Notes under the pieces: generated by a model | Told to the model about the DNA's origin: nothing | The model's database searches: none | The model's input: the letters and a program-made list of their open reading frames with translations, nothing else | In this document: positions 37,501-52,100 of the stretch, piece by piece | Layout of the letters: every line of letters begins with the position of its first letter | How positions within the stretch are numbered: position 1 is the first letter of the stretch | Made by a program: the position numbers and the translations under genes | Assembly (NCBI GenBank): GCA_037389465.1 | Contig: JAZARR010000206.1 | Location: 1,612,001 to 1,676,000, forward strand | Source of the DNA: Baylisascaris procyonis | Taxonomy: Eukaryota; Nematoda; Chromadorea; Rhabditida; Ascarididae | Reading direction: 5' to 3' | DNA: 64,000 bases

Positions 37501-40500
37501 GATATTAAAAAATACTGAAACAATGATAAATAAGTACACATTTTATGCATTAACAATTGATTGTAGCATAATGCGAAAAAATTCACTCTTTACTCGCAAT
37601 GGATTCATTGCAGTTAAGAAAATCGCTTGAATATGCAAAAACCTTATAAATGCAAATTTTAAATATTTACGGTCTATAAGAAAGGTGAGTGGAAACGAAA
37701 ATGGACTAAATCTTATTTATATATATTTACAATTCAGTTTAATGCAATTCATGCAATTCACTCCCAGTCTCTAATTCAGGTCATGATTCTCGCCGTCCTC
37801 AGCTCCATCCCCACCCCCCCCCCATCCCCTTTGAATCGTCCGATTATGGAACAAACGACTTGTTGATGCTGCCTCGATACTTAGTGTCTTTGCGCTCATC
37901 AATCGCCATAAGCATTTCAACCAGAGAAAATCTATGAGTTTCTATTTAATTGACGCTAGCTTGATCTATTTCCTGTTTTATTCGGTTTTATGTTTTGAAT
38001 ATTTCCATTTTGCTTACGAAATAAAAATTCACAACAACAACAATAGGCTTCTTAATATTGACTTTGGCCCTCACAGTTACGATGAACTCATAAGGAAGTA
38101 ACGTAATTTCAACTAACACATTTCACAAGGAAAAAAAAAACATCCTGAAAGAACAAACAAGACGACTCGATTCCTGTTCGATAAACAGAACACGTCTAAG
38201 GAATAAATATTATTCTAAGACTCGCGATAATAGATATTATACTATAACTCGCAAGAAACGTTCAAAAATGATGCAGATATGCTAAATAAGTGATAGATAT
38301 TGAACGTTCACATAAACCATAACAAACAAATCAAATATGATCAACGATATTTCAATAAAATATGCAAATTTATTAATTTAAATAAATCAATTTTAAAGGT
38401 TAATTTATTTAAATTAACGTTCATCATCTCCTTTGCTAGAGATAGAAACAAAACGCAACTATTGTATTCAGAATCGCATAAACGGCAAGAGAATAGCCAG
38501 ATGAATCCTCTCCAAGCAAACACTTCATCAAAAGTTTAGCAATCAACCGTTTAAAGCTATCAATGGTTAAGCAATAGTGCATTGACTTAAAATATTCTAG
38601 ACCTTTAAAACTTTCCACTTGATTCGTTAGTCTTAATTTTATAAATTTATGTTCAATCGGTAGAATTTTCAAAAACTATGCAAATGCTTTAGAAAATTTT
38701 CAAGCCTTTTCTTTTATTGAGTAAATTCGACATAAACTGAATCAGAATGCCCAATTCTCTCTCTCCCTCTACTTCGAAAATCGTATGATCGATATCTATG
38801 TAAAGAATGAAATTGCTTAAGGATATCCGGTTATAAAGAGGATATTGTTGATAGATAAGGCACTTATCTGGGAATTCATTCACAGAAATGATTGAACTAG
38901 ATATCTATATTTCAAAAAAAAAAAAAATTAAACGGAGAAAAACAAACTATATATCTGTACCTTCTAAACGAAGAAAAAATTTTCTTTTCTTAAAGAATGC
39001 AACTCTTATTATCATATAAGATTCGTAAAAATATCAGCAAAGAAGTGAAATCTTCAAAGAAAAGCAATCGCCCTTATCGCTATTATAACGCTATGCAACA
39101 TTAAATTGCTAAAGAGTTTTAAATATGCAAAATTGTGGCATTTTTAATTTAGTATAAAATCATTGAAGTCGCTCTATGCTGATGAAGAGCTCAAAAATAG
39201 TATCGCGTTTACAATGAGCTGGGTCCATTTGAACACATGACCGTCTGAAATTTCTCATATTTCACCCTCTCTCCCCCAACCATCCCCCTCTCTCCACTCC
39301 TCCCCGCAGACCCCAAGTATGGACCTGATTGCATTTAATCCTTAGCAATAACAGTTATCAACGATTTAGCAAATCTCGCATCCGCTTATTATCTCTAAAG
39401 AAATAAAATATATTTTAACACCATTTCAAAAATATAAAAAGATAATTATTAACTACTTTCGAGAAATCAAGAGATAAACGATTCAATCCAATACTATAGA
39501 AACAAGAAAATCTGGAAACTATACGAGCATTAACACTTCAGACGAATATCGCCATCAAAAAAACCAACTGCAATAATCGCACTTTAAACTTAAATAAGTA
39601 GTGTCGTTTGAGTTGATGAAAATATGAAGAAGTCAAGTACAGCACTCAAAATAATATCATTTCACAATTAATACTAAACCGCAAATACACTCACTAAAAA
39701 TAAAACGTTATTTGAATTGTCTCACTAACGGATGTATGTTATTAACAAGAATATGCTCGAGAAGTGATTCGTCATCCATCAAGAGCACATTGTAAATGCT
39801 TGAAAAATAATCAAGAAAAATTTCATAGTGTGATATTTTCAATTTCCGGTCTTATTGAAATATTAAATTTGAATATTTAATATTATTTGTATTCGGCAAA
39901 TTGAGATCATTTGAATATTCTGAATGAAACGCGATCAGGGTGGATGGATATTTCACAATGCATTAAACAGAGAAGATAGCGGCTATGAGGAGGAGGGGGG
40001 AGGGTTGGAAGGAAGGTATTAACGTAATGGTACAGTGCTAACTCATATGCCAAGCACTTACCGCAAATACCATAACCCCTGTTTATTCCGTAAAAATCTG
40101 GCCGATAATCAATAATCTGCGATGTTATTGCACATAAAATACCGTATTCCTTAATGGCGTATCGTCCAATACCGTATAGAAAAGAGTGATGGTGGATTTT
40201 AGTTGTAGAGTTATTTCGTTTTAGGAGTTTTTCAACGTGATTATTGCAGTGATATTTCCAGGTTGCCTTTTGCAGATACGAAAATACGACATTGTTTGGG
40301 GGGGAATGGGTTTGCAAGAGGTAAACATAACATCAAGAATGAGAGATGAATGGGAAAATAGAGATAACAACAAAATAACGAGTCAACATAGCGTTCAATT
40401 CAACGAAAAGCGTTCATTTATTCTGAACGCACTACTTAAATCCACTCTACACCGATATCGAAACCATTGTCGCTAATATAACGTTCGCATATGCAAAAAT

Positions 40501-42914
40501 AACCACATCGATTAAAATATAAATTTTTATATCAGAAACAAGGTGATCTTGTTAATAAAAATGTAAAAAGCGCATATTATCCTAATTTCTCTGATGCGTT
40601 TTACCCATTTATTCACTTACTCAATAATGCGTCTATATAGCTAAAAATATTCGAATTTTATCGTCATAAATAAAGATTTGCATAAATGGATGAAAATATC
40701 GCAAAAAAAAACCCCCCCAACGCAAAAAGAGTGAAATGCGTACATCTTGCAGTAACGCTTAACGATAAAATAACATCGGTTGGTTTATAGGCGCAATGGG
40801 GAGGCGCCAATCTTGCGATTTAATCGCTCGTAAACATTTACCTTTCCTCTGAAATTTGCCGACTTAGCGATTGGCAATCCTCAATAATAACTCATAAAAA
40901 TTCGTACTAAGTAGTCAGCTAAAGATAATCTCACAGTATTCACCTTTTTATCACTTATCGTTATGCTATTCCATATTATGCAATTTTGCAGCCATAAAAT
41001 TTCGGCAGCAGTTAAGTCACTAAATTGGTGTGCACAACGAACGCATTCATATATTTTTTTAGAAATGAGGTATAACGATGGGATCCGTCGTTCTTTAAAC
41101 GTCTACCATATAATAATCGTATATGGCGATTTTCGGATATAATTCCTTTAAAAATCTTTGCAAATTATAACTCCAAAACCTTATTATTGAAACTCCGGAG
41201 TCTTATTATTGCAACTCCAGAGTCTTATCTGATACCACATGATACTATATAAAACGAAATGCCCCCTTAAACATTGCATGCGTCATATTCTTCAGCAAAT
41301 CGCCTCTCTCACTATTGAATAAAACTTGAGAATCTAACTGCTATCTCTTCAATAAATTTCCACCCGTTAAAATCTAACTGCCGCAACATTATACATTGAC
41401 GTCGTAGAACCACACAAGTGTGTAAATGGTGAATTATTTTACAACTGTTTAAGTATATGATATTGCAGCACTATATCGAAAAACATCACTGTTCCTCTCA
41501 TGCCTTCCCTTCCAACAATGAAAATTTGCATAAAGCTTTCAAGCAGTTCACGAAAGCTTCCAATCGAGATTACATACAATATGAGTTTGTAAGTTAAACC
41601 CCAAGATAATGAAACCAAAATTACTTTGTGTCTGCATGATGCTGCGTATTTTTATCTACTGAGTTATTCAAATTTGTTGATACGTTCACTTGATTAATAT
41701 CGATTGATTGATTGATTGATTTGTTCAAACATAAACTCATTCGATCTTTGAGCAAGTTGTTCGAAATATACGAAAAAATGTTTAAAAAATGTATAAAAAC
41801 TAGTGAATTCCCATCAAAAGTGATGCAAAACTAAACGAATGACCACTTGATTGACATGTTATGAAATATACGAGTTTACCTGTCTATCGGACAATTAAGC
41901 TGGTTGTTGAGTGGAGGTATATTCAATATGCAAGTCCAGCTGGCAAGATATTTGAGAAAATAAGAGAACACCTTCATGAAGAAAAATAAAAAGACGAAAA
42001 CATGCCGGCATATACCAGCTGCCACCACTACAGATATTAAATTCAATGAGACACGTACTGTGAAATACATTTTCTTTTTGCATTTCACTTCTTAAAGGCA
42101 AATATTATTCATAGTTAATTCACAACTATATCTACTTCCAATTGACAGCCTTATGAAAATTATTTACAGTTTAGTCATTTTTATCAATGAATTAGAAAAT
42201 GAAAAGGTATGGGAAAACTTCTTCGTGACAGATACACCTCACCGGATTTGATGATCTTCGATGAGATAATGAAGAATTCTAGAAGATGCTACGCTTAACG
42301 TGTCTCACAATGACATCATAATACTCTACGTCTATGACGAACGAAACCGGTCAGGTTGTGGGATTGAGGCTGATAATATTTGCAAGCATTTTTGCTTATC
42401 GTTCTAAGAAATATCCATATAATTTCTAATATTCCATTCCTTGTCCGAAATAATTCAGGAATGTACCATAAACAATTTTTTTTCCAGGATTTTGGATTAT
42501 TTTCACAAATTTGTCTACATAAAAATGAACCACCGAAAGGATTTACTCATCGAAACAAGATTTCTTTCTAAATATAAGCGTTAAAAATAAAACAAAAGAA
42601 AACAAACCAATGAAGCACAAATAATTTTTCCAGAGAGTGATGCAATAATAACGGCATTTTGTAAAAGTGTCGGCTTTGCAAGCACACCACCACCACATTG
42701 TAATTGCCAAAGTTTCGTTCGATTCTAAAAAATTCATTACTCTAAATCAATTCACAAAAATGTTATTTGGGTAAACATAACATCACCTGTAGTATTTATT
42801 CAACGAACTCAAAGAGATTTAAATGTTTCATAAAGCGTATTTCAACGCATATAATATCCACTCAGCACAATTTCGATAGTAGTTAAGACCGCTGAAATCG
42901 AAAATAAATAATCC

Positions 42915-43007
<93 letters not shown>

Positions 43008-46000
43008 TATATGAAGGATAATAAATTCCTTAATGGCACTAATAGAGATGGGAATACATAGAGATGGCAATCACCTATTTAATAACGAATAGGCGGAAAT
43101 TTTTCAACTTGAAGGAAAATTTTTAGCAAAGTGTCGTCACGCTCTCATTGAGAAAGTTCCATAAAACAGTGCCTTATTCAGGAAATTCCAATCTTTTCAC
43201 TAAAGATTTCAATTTTTTTCGAGACATCTTCTCACTAAATCAACGGCCATCAATCTAAACGAAACTGATAGGAATATCGAAAAGTTGATTAAACAAATTA
43301 AAAAATTAAAATTAAAAAAACGATGTAATATCTTACATTATAATCGAGGAGATAAGCGAAACGATCATGCGATGCAACAATACATTCCCCTTCAGCCACA
43401 AAAGTAGGCGTTGCTTTTATTGCATCACCTGTTTCGAATGACCATACGATAGTACCATTTCGTTGGTCAATAAAATATACGAAATGGTCATAACAACCTT
43501 AAGTATGAACCAATTCGAATACAATAAAATAAAATGCGATTATATTTGAAAATATTGAGTTCGAGCTTCAGGTAACAACTGATGTTTTTGCTGATTCATA
43601 ACTGGTTAATTCAATAATTTCCCAACGACTAATTTCTGGGATTTTTCACTATGCAATACACAAAAATTTGAAATCAAGCAGTGCTAATGTTTCTTTCGGT
43701 GATAGATTTTATCTACTTTTATTGAATAAAAATCTCTTTACTCCATTAACGCAATCTACATTTAAATCTACAGTTAAGTCAAACAATCTATCTACAATTA
43801 AACAATCTACAAATGAAGAACTTAAAGCCTATATGAAGGCAATAAGAGGTATCACTACACATCCAAGAATACTTGAATAACGAGCATAAAGTTACGAGGA
43901 ACCAGTGCCTAACCTTCAGCATATTGTGAGATACTAACAGTTACTTCTTAACATTATGCGGTGCGTACGTTACTTCTCAACCTTAAGCAGTAAGTAATGA
44001 CTGAGGAACAAATTCGAAGACGAAGTTACCACTTCAACTTGAAGGCGCCTAGAATACCAAAAAGCGAATCGCCTATTTAGAGACTTTGCCGAATTCCTTG
44101 AAGAACATAGCAACCATTTCAATTGTGCAATAAATTTCTCCACTGCAGTAAAATATCCTATATTGCATAAAGGTTCCGATTAGTGCCATCATTTGTGGAA
44201 ATGACCTATAAAGACTCTTGAATGATTTTCGGTCGCCATTAAATTAAATTCCTTTCGATAGTAAAATTACAAATTTTCAATTAATTAGTCAGAAAAAAAG
44301 GGCATATAAAAGATTACCAACAGCAATAATTCCGTACTGTAATGCAGCAGTCGCTTCAATTCTATCTGGAAGTCTAATCTCCCAATTTTGATGTCCATCT
44401 ATTATATCGATCGATACGAAACGTCCTGAATGCGAACCGATAAAAATATATCTAAATTTGTTGATAAATTATATCAATAAAGATAATATCGTTTAGATGC
44501 CACAAATATGTTAAGCTAAGAAGTTTACTGAAGCGAAAAGAGAATCTAATCAATAAAGATCGCCGATTTTCAGGGAACAAAGAAGTGCTTATGGGGTTGA
44601 AATTCGAAGAAATTGAGGAAAGAAATAAAGTAATAGGTCAACATTTCAAACCCCCTTCCCCTTTCAAAAAAAAAAAAATTGTCGTATTCCCGCAGATAAC
44701 ATTGCATTAGCATAAACAAAGGAAAGTTGTATATAAGACGAGGAGGGGGGGGGGAGGACAGGAGGCGGTCATCTGTGTTTAACGTCCACCATAAATAACA
44801 ATCAAAAGCCCGAAAATTAGAAATTCTTATAAATCTTTAATCGACAGTCTTTCATTCAAGATTATATATATGAAACATTCGAAATTTTACTAAATATTGT
44901 TTCTCTCATTATTCTTTCTTTCTTAAAAATATTCATTGCTTCTTTCTCATGTTTTTTTTCTATAACCATTGATTATTACGAAGAAAAAAGAGCTCATAGG
45001 TGAATTTCATTGCTTCTTTCTCTCAGAATCGTTCACAATATCATATTGTTGTTGAATGCACCTGATAACAAACACATTTAAAGCTAAGCTTATGGTCTCA
45101 TTCTGTAGATCTCTAGAGGATGGTCATAAAAATGCTCTCGCATAAATTTCAATTAAAGAGCTCGAAAGACCATACAGTGAGCAAGTTCCGAACTTAATTG
45201 CAAGCCTGTATCAACACAGTTGGCGATTAGGTGAGATTACACCTTATTTAATCCGGAAACCTTGTTTAGCGCGACAACTAGATCAACTGAAATCCCTTTA
45301 ATCGTTTTTATTTAACTACGAAATAAAATTTATGCAAAAACTATTTTGCTTTCTAGTTTGAAATTTGTTTTGAACAAAAACGTTTCCAATCGTCGAGTAT
45401 GAGAACTGCATAATATTCATAAAGTATGTGAATGCTACCTTATTTTTGTTTATTTAAAACGCTTGTTGAAACGTTCTTATGATGGACTTCCGTTTTTTTC
45501 ACTGATGATAACCTGAGGCTATTCCGAGAATGTGTGCTAATCGATGTTCATCTTGGATTAGCTATTTTATTGCCCCTTAGAGCAAAAGAAGAGCCCACCC
45601 AAGTGGATACAGATGATTTTATGTGATTCACCGACAATAAAACTGGCAAAGCTAATACTCGAAATTGGCGGAGTTCAATTATTGTGTATGTTGTAGATAT
45701 TTATTTTTGGGAAATTATTGCATACTTACTGATTGCATCTGAGAGACACTTAGAACCTTATAAAGTAACCCAAGTAAAACTTTCAGAACAGATAGAGGAC
45801 AGGAAAATCTGTCGAGGAAACATCTAATTGTATTCTTAGTTGCGATCGCAGCTGAAAATTGAAGGCGCAATAATTGTATAAGAAATTTTTTGAAGAGATT
45901 TTGCTCCGTTTCATTTATTTTTTTTTTTGCATTATTTTTGTTTTTACCCAATTGCGATTTCAACCTAAAATCTTGCTCCGTTTGTGACTGTAGTTGCCCA

Positions 46001-48698
46001 TCCCCTCCCCCTCCTCAACCAGAGGGATGTTTTATGGTAGGAAGGTAGCTTATCTATAAATATCATCGTCATCAAAATAAAGCAGAAAATTTAGCAACGA
46101 CATTAAACGATCCGAAATTATCAACAAGGAGAAATTCATATGAACAACAATGTCAAGAGAGATACAAGTTTAAATAAAACGAACCCTTCATGGACGATAG
46201 GCGTTGCGTCAATACATTTTCCAGAGTCCCATTCCCATATGAGTGAACTTTCATAAACGCCTCTGAGTGGACTCAATTGTATAATAGTCCCTCTATAGTC
46301 CAGTCTATCATTTGATGATAATACATCATCCACATGAAGTAATTTCAGAAGATCATCAACAGTGCTTCTTTCAGAGAGTAAAAATGATAATAGTGGAAAA
46401 TTAGGCTCTTTAAGCAAATGCCCCAACTTGAACATCAACTCGATTGCGCATAACGATGTCAATCCTAATGAATGAAACGTTGTCGTTTTGTGTTTTATTG
46501 TATCGATACCTAAAAGTTGACTGCAATAATAAAACTCAGCTATCGAATGGAAAACAAATTTGATCAACTTCATTTTTTAATATACCTATATTCTAATAAT
46601 ATTTATTATTATAGACATATATGACCAATCCTCTTTAATCTTTTTCTCTTCTTTTCCCTTTATGGAGATGTTCCCCAAACTTGTATTTTTTTCATCGAAA
46701 CTTTTGATAAAAGATTAAGCAAAAATAGCAAACAATATGAACTGCATTGATTAATGTAGTTCAGCTTTAGCACCGTCGACATTTCAAGCCATTTGGGCGC
46801 CCGCTGGCCTACTAGTTTATATATATCGACGCTAATTTGGTAGAATAGTTCTTTAGTTATGTTTATAAGAATATATACAGGAGTGGCTCTTCTTGGGGTA
46901 TAACGGTTTTTTGTATAGAAATATAGAAAATCGGCGGAGATGAGACTAACCAATGCTATTCGATGGTCCTCTTCTTTCCAATTCAGAGGAATGAAAACTT
47001 TCGTGCATATAATTCGCATAGAAGTTGCGAACAGCGCTGATACCACCGTACTTGAATTTAAGACTCAGTCAGTGTTTTTTTGTGCAGCAATGCTATATCC
47101 TCAAACATTTTCAGGGATATATATATATATATATATATATATGCCTCTAAATTATATAAATATAATTTAGAGGCATGGTACGAATACAAATCTTACCATA
47201 ATTGGCGAGGAGGGATGAAATGTTGTCGGCGCTCGATAACCTGTTGTGTTGCTCGAATATTTTCAATAGTGCATCGCGATCCACCTTTCCTGAATCAATC
47301 TACCACAATGACAGCGAAAATCAGTGGGATTTCTACTTGTATCCCAACTATAAAATGAATAAAAAGTTAATGACTCGATTTTCGATCATGAACTCCTCAC
47401 GATATTTTTATATCAAATCATATTCGGCAAATTCAACTCAAATCCGAGAAAAAAGAATGAGGGAAGAGATATCACTGAGAAGGAGGAAAGGTGATGCTTT
47501 TGAATTATGACAGTTTTGAGTTTAAATCTCTATTCAACGAATTAAATAATAAGTAGCTGCTTAATTTAATCAAACGATTCGACAAATGTCGGAAAATTAT
47601 TTGCATTTAAAAACTGTAAAGAAAGATATAATATCTGTTCGAAGAATATTTCTCAAAAGAAATCCGTACGAATCCATAGAATTCCAGAATATTTCGAAAA
47701 ATTCCCAAGATCTCGATGGATCTCAAAAGAGCTAACAAATACAATTTAAAGCAAAATCTTTACCATGTCGATTCAGAGGCCATTCAGTGAGCGGAACGAT
47801 TGCGTGTGGAAACCATTTAGGCGGTAGATGATTTCTTAGGTTAATTGTAATATTTGTGTGTTGAACCTTTACGAACAATATGATCGCTTTGTTATGCCAG
47901 CCGATCGCAATCGCCGAATGTACGCCATCAACTCGTTCTGCAGCATTTGCTACGTCGGTAAGGTTCACTCGAATGCCGTTTAATTTGATCTGAAAAGTAT
48001 TTCGTAGAACTCAACGATTCAAGAACTCAATATAGAACTTAAAAAATCAATCAATATAGAAATATAATCCTCCGCAAAATCTATAAATTAATGAGCTTGA
48101 GTGCAAACTTCTGCAAAAAAAAAGGCAAAAAACAAGCAAAGTGAAATGAGTCGAAAGCAATGAAATGCTAAACACTTTATTATCCCATTAATACGCTTCA
48201 CAATTTACCAACAAAAACGTTCCAATTGCCTACATAAATTTTCTACGAAAAAAAATTCATTTCTGCGTACCCTAAACAGTTTGAAATGAAAATCCAATTA
48301 ACGCAAAACGCAGTGATATTTTCCGTCCTTAAATGCATATTTTTTACCTTTTTCTTAAAAGCTGATAGGTAAATATGAAAAATATTACCTCTACTATGCA
48401 TTGTTGTATCAGATTGTGAAAGATGTTATTCCCAGCAAATTTCCCCCTTATCTTTCGTTGCTCGAGAATTTGAACTAATGGATGTTATGACAAATATTCA
48501 TACGTATATATACCCCACAGACACGACATCAGCATAATGTGCTTTTATGAAGCAAATTTCCAAGAATACGTACTACTAGAAGCGGATTACTTTAAAAGTT
48601 TTCGCATTAGTTCCAATGAGAAAGGTCTGAGTATAAAAAATTAAATTTATTCGGCCGAGAAAACGCTTCATGTTCATATATATATACACTTTTATACC

Positions 48699-48738
<40 letters not shown>

Positions 48739-49057
48739 TTTGAGGTATAAAAGTGAAAAGTGATACTCATCAAAATAATTCCAGCTCATTCAATTTCAAA
48801 TATTCGTAAAATGGACAGATGCTAATAAACTGTGCATTTTCTTCAATAAGAAAATCCAACTTTCACAATGTACAAGCCTGACTTCAATTCATCGCTCAGT
48901 GCTGAACGATATGAAAACACATAAGGTAAATTTTATGTGGTGGGATGTTCCGATGATCTAAAGACTGCAGCAGTCAGCTGGATCAGAGGGGCATTGGGCC
49001 AGGGCAGGTGGAAGCGATATGAAGAGACATTAATTCGTAATGAACGCTCTATTGAAA

Positions 49058-49100
<43 letters not shown>

Positions 49101-52100
49101 ATTTCAACGACTCTCAACTGAAATAGCGATGAACGCCACTGCATATATAAATGAGTTTAGTGACGCATAACACAAAATATGCTAATTTCAGCGCTCAGTT
49201 GCCTAACCAATAGCAGAAAAAAAATGGTTCAATTCGAATCTTCGATTTTTTCTTCAACTATTCCGAACTTATGATCGACCACTGCTCTGACCTTACTTCT
49301 CTCTTCTTTTCGTTCTTATTCTTAGTTCCGAAGATATTTAGAAAATTTTCAAAATATTTTCTCGAATAGAGGGGCACCCGACACAGTCAGGTAGTACTAG
49401 AATACGATACGATACCGATATGAAAAATACAGTACACGTTCATTTATTACAATTATGGTGAGCTAAAAAGATTCATGTTTAATGGCAATTAGACTATGAG
49501 AAGAAAAAGAGATTTATAGAGAATAAATAATTTCCGCCAATTATGGTCAGACAAATAGAAGAATTCCAACCTGGTCATCACATCGTCCTTTCCAAAATAA
49601 CTTTCCATTGCAACATCTCTCAACCAGATCACCGGTTGGTGTCCATTCTTCGACGAGTTGTCCATCTAGAAAACATCTTCTTTGACCACCAATTAGCAGT
49701 TGTCCTGCGCTATCAACACGAAATGTCGTATCCAAGAGTGGATCCCCGATGTCCATCTCTTCATCACTAAATATATCCTCGTTTTATTAATTGCATCGAG
49801 AACAAACCAATAATATTTGAACGCATTCTGCTAATTTTTTTCCTTTGAAAAATATTTCAGTAACAATTGGTACATGAATTTCAAAAAAGTATGTATAATA
49901 ATCGATGGGAGGAGGGATGGAAAAGGAAGACAGGGAGGTGAGAGTTTAGAATTATATAAATGATCTCCAACCCATCCACCCCATCCCCCCCCCCCCGACA
50001 CCAAAAGAAACGAAAAAATAAACAATACGAACATCCTCTAAGATCAATATTGAATTGCTTTGCTCTTTATTACTTTATACAAAATTGAAAAATTCCCATC
50101 TTTTTTTTAATTAGCCAATAAATAATTGCTAATAAAATTAAGGGAATTAATGTTAACTCGACAAAAGTTTATGACAAGAATCTCTAATATTAGCACATTT
50201 AAGTATTCATTTGTAAAGGAAACGAATAGCATTCATTGGATTTGCAATGTTTTGAATAATCTAGAGCAAACTATGAGTACTTAATACAGGTGAATTAACT
50301 TTGCTCCTATTAGAAGGTTAGAGAATGTTCGCAGAAAAAATTCAATTGAAAGCAAAAAAAAAAAGATTTTCAGTTAAATGTGATTTAATTAAAACTAAAG
50401 TACGTAATTTTAGTTCGTTATTTATTACAACACATTACACCTTCCAGGAAATGAAGTAATATTTTTTAAACGACGAATGAATGAATGAACAAATAATTCG
50501 ACACCACTATATGGGCTAATTGACTCTAATATAAAAGAGATATTTATATGGGGAAAAAATTATCAATCAATTCGAAAAAGAAAACAATAAAGAATAATGA
50601 ATCACCTTGACTTCCATTGTCTACATGATGCCCAACAAGACACTTCAGTTATACCATAAACATTGAAAATATTGACACGAGTACCTCTGGATATATAAGG
50701 GGATAAGAATTTCGTCGGAAATGCTTCACCACCGAGTAGAAGGATACGAAGCGCGGATTTGGCGTCAAAAATTTTAACCAAAGCTGAATGAGGTAGCAAT
50801 TTAAATAATGATGGTGTCATCTGAAAAATAGAATATTCAAAACATCGACCTAATGACTACCGGGCTGCTAGATAAAATGACCTCTAGCATATAGTCAACG
50901 AATCGGCAATCTTTTCTATTTATCACCTCTTCTCTCCTTTCTAATCATAAGTGTGTCCCCTACCCCTCTCCTCCTCCAACCCCAATTCATAGCGATTCAA
51001 AACTCACTTGGAATCGTTTTGAAATTATACTTTTACCATATAAAGCTCCATCCACCATGTTGAGCAGCAATTATCTTTCAATAAAGGTTTCAAGTAAGTG
51101 AACATTCGTGTAACCCCGCTATATCGCTCCTCTAAACCGCTGGCCTAAGACGTGAATCGTATGAGTTGGGTAGTGTACTTTAAGCATTATCCACTCTATT
51201 AATCTCTTGATTATAGATGGCTAGACAATTAATAGTAAATTTCAATATTTTGGTTCAGAAATAATCCCGGAACAATAATGGTACTCCGCTAGGTGAAATA
51301 CCTCAAACATGGTATCATCGTGATTAAATAAGTAATCCATACCTGAACGAAGGAAGCACGAAACTTGAGGAGTACATCCGCAAGCATTGCCGGTCGTGAT
51401 CTAAGCAAATCGGGGACGATAAGCAACTCAGAACCTACGAAGAGAGCAAGAAACAATTCGACGACAGATGGGTCGAAGGAGAGTGCTGTTGAATGCAAGA
51501 TCACATCCGACGGAAGCAATGAAAAACGGTCTCTGAATAATGAGAAGTCTGCGACAAGAATTGGTCAGGACATGAAACTTTCCGGTCAAATAAACACGGT
51601 TAAATTAGAGTAAAACCTTCAAGAAACGTTTAGAATTACATAAAAATATATAAATATTTCCTATATCTTATTCTAGAATGAATTATATTTTCGGTGATGG
51701 AATGTGGTACTTAATAAGTAACCCAAAACAACCATATAACAACACGAAGCGAAAGTGTTAATAAGTCACCTTATGGAACTCGGATTTTAACTATACAATT
51801 TGCATTTAAATGAACAATTCCAAAATGAATTCAAATTCCCAAACGAAAATCTTCAAATCTCAGTTAAACAATGATTATTAATTAAAATGAACCATCCAAT
51901 TATAAAAATAATAATTTCCTCCTCGTATTCATATTAAAGTTCTTTATATTCCATCTTAAAGAGAATCAAGATATACACATCTGTTATCTAGGTATAGCTG
52001 ACAAATAACACTGATCAATTTCATGAAATTATTTTTAAAGTTCATAATAAAAAATATATTGAAGCAACCGAAAGCTTTTTGGTTTCCCACAACAAGATGG

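Larger units (their letters stand above)
34788..42607 (-). other. AASDH intron 11
   Basis: No supported exon in 7.8 kb. Small tandem repeats lie at 35341-35370, 36043-36085 and 41169-41234, with C-runs near 34897-34911 and 37806-37813. Confidence 0.6.
42725..46184 (-). other. AASDH introns 8-10
   Basis: Intron 10 (42725-43336) is largely a (TA)n tract. Introns 9 (43498-44317) and 8 (44452-46184) show no coding signal. A G-run lies near 44746-44754. Confidence 0.6.

Noticed and set aside
39907..40317. 136-codon minus-strand frame as an extra AASDH propeller exon
   Set aside because: No blade motif, and exons 11 and 12 already join in phase with family-like spacing, leaving no room for it.
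41876..42101. Two overlapping 68-70-codon minus-strand frames as AASDH exons
   Set aside because: Neither shows blade motifs, and the true exon 11 at 42608-42724 connects directly to exon 12.
46660..47046. 128-codon minus-strand frame as an AASDH exon between exons 7 and 8
   Set aside because: No carrier-domain similarity. Exon 7 joins exon 8 in phase using the GATAG acceptor.
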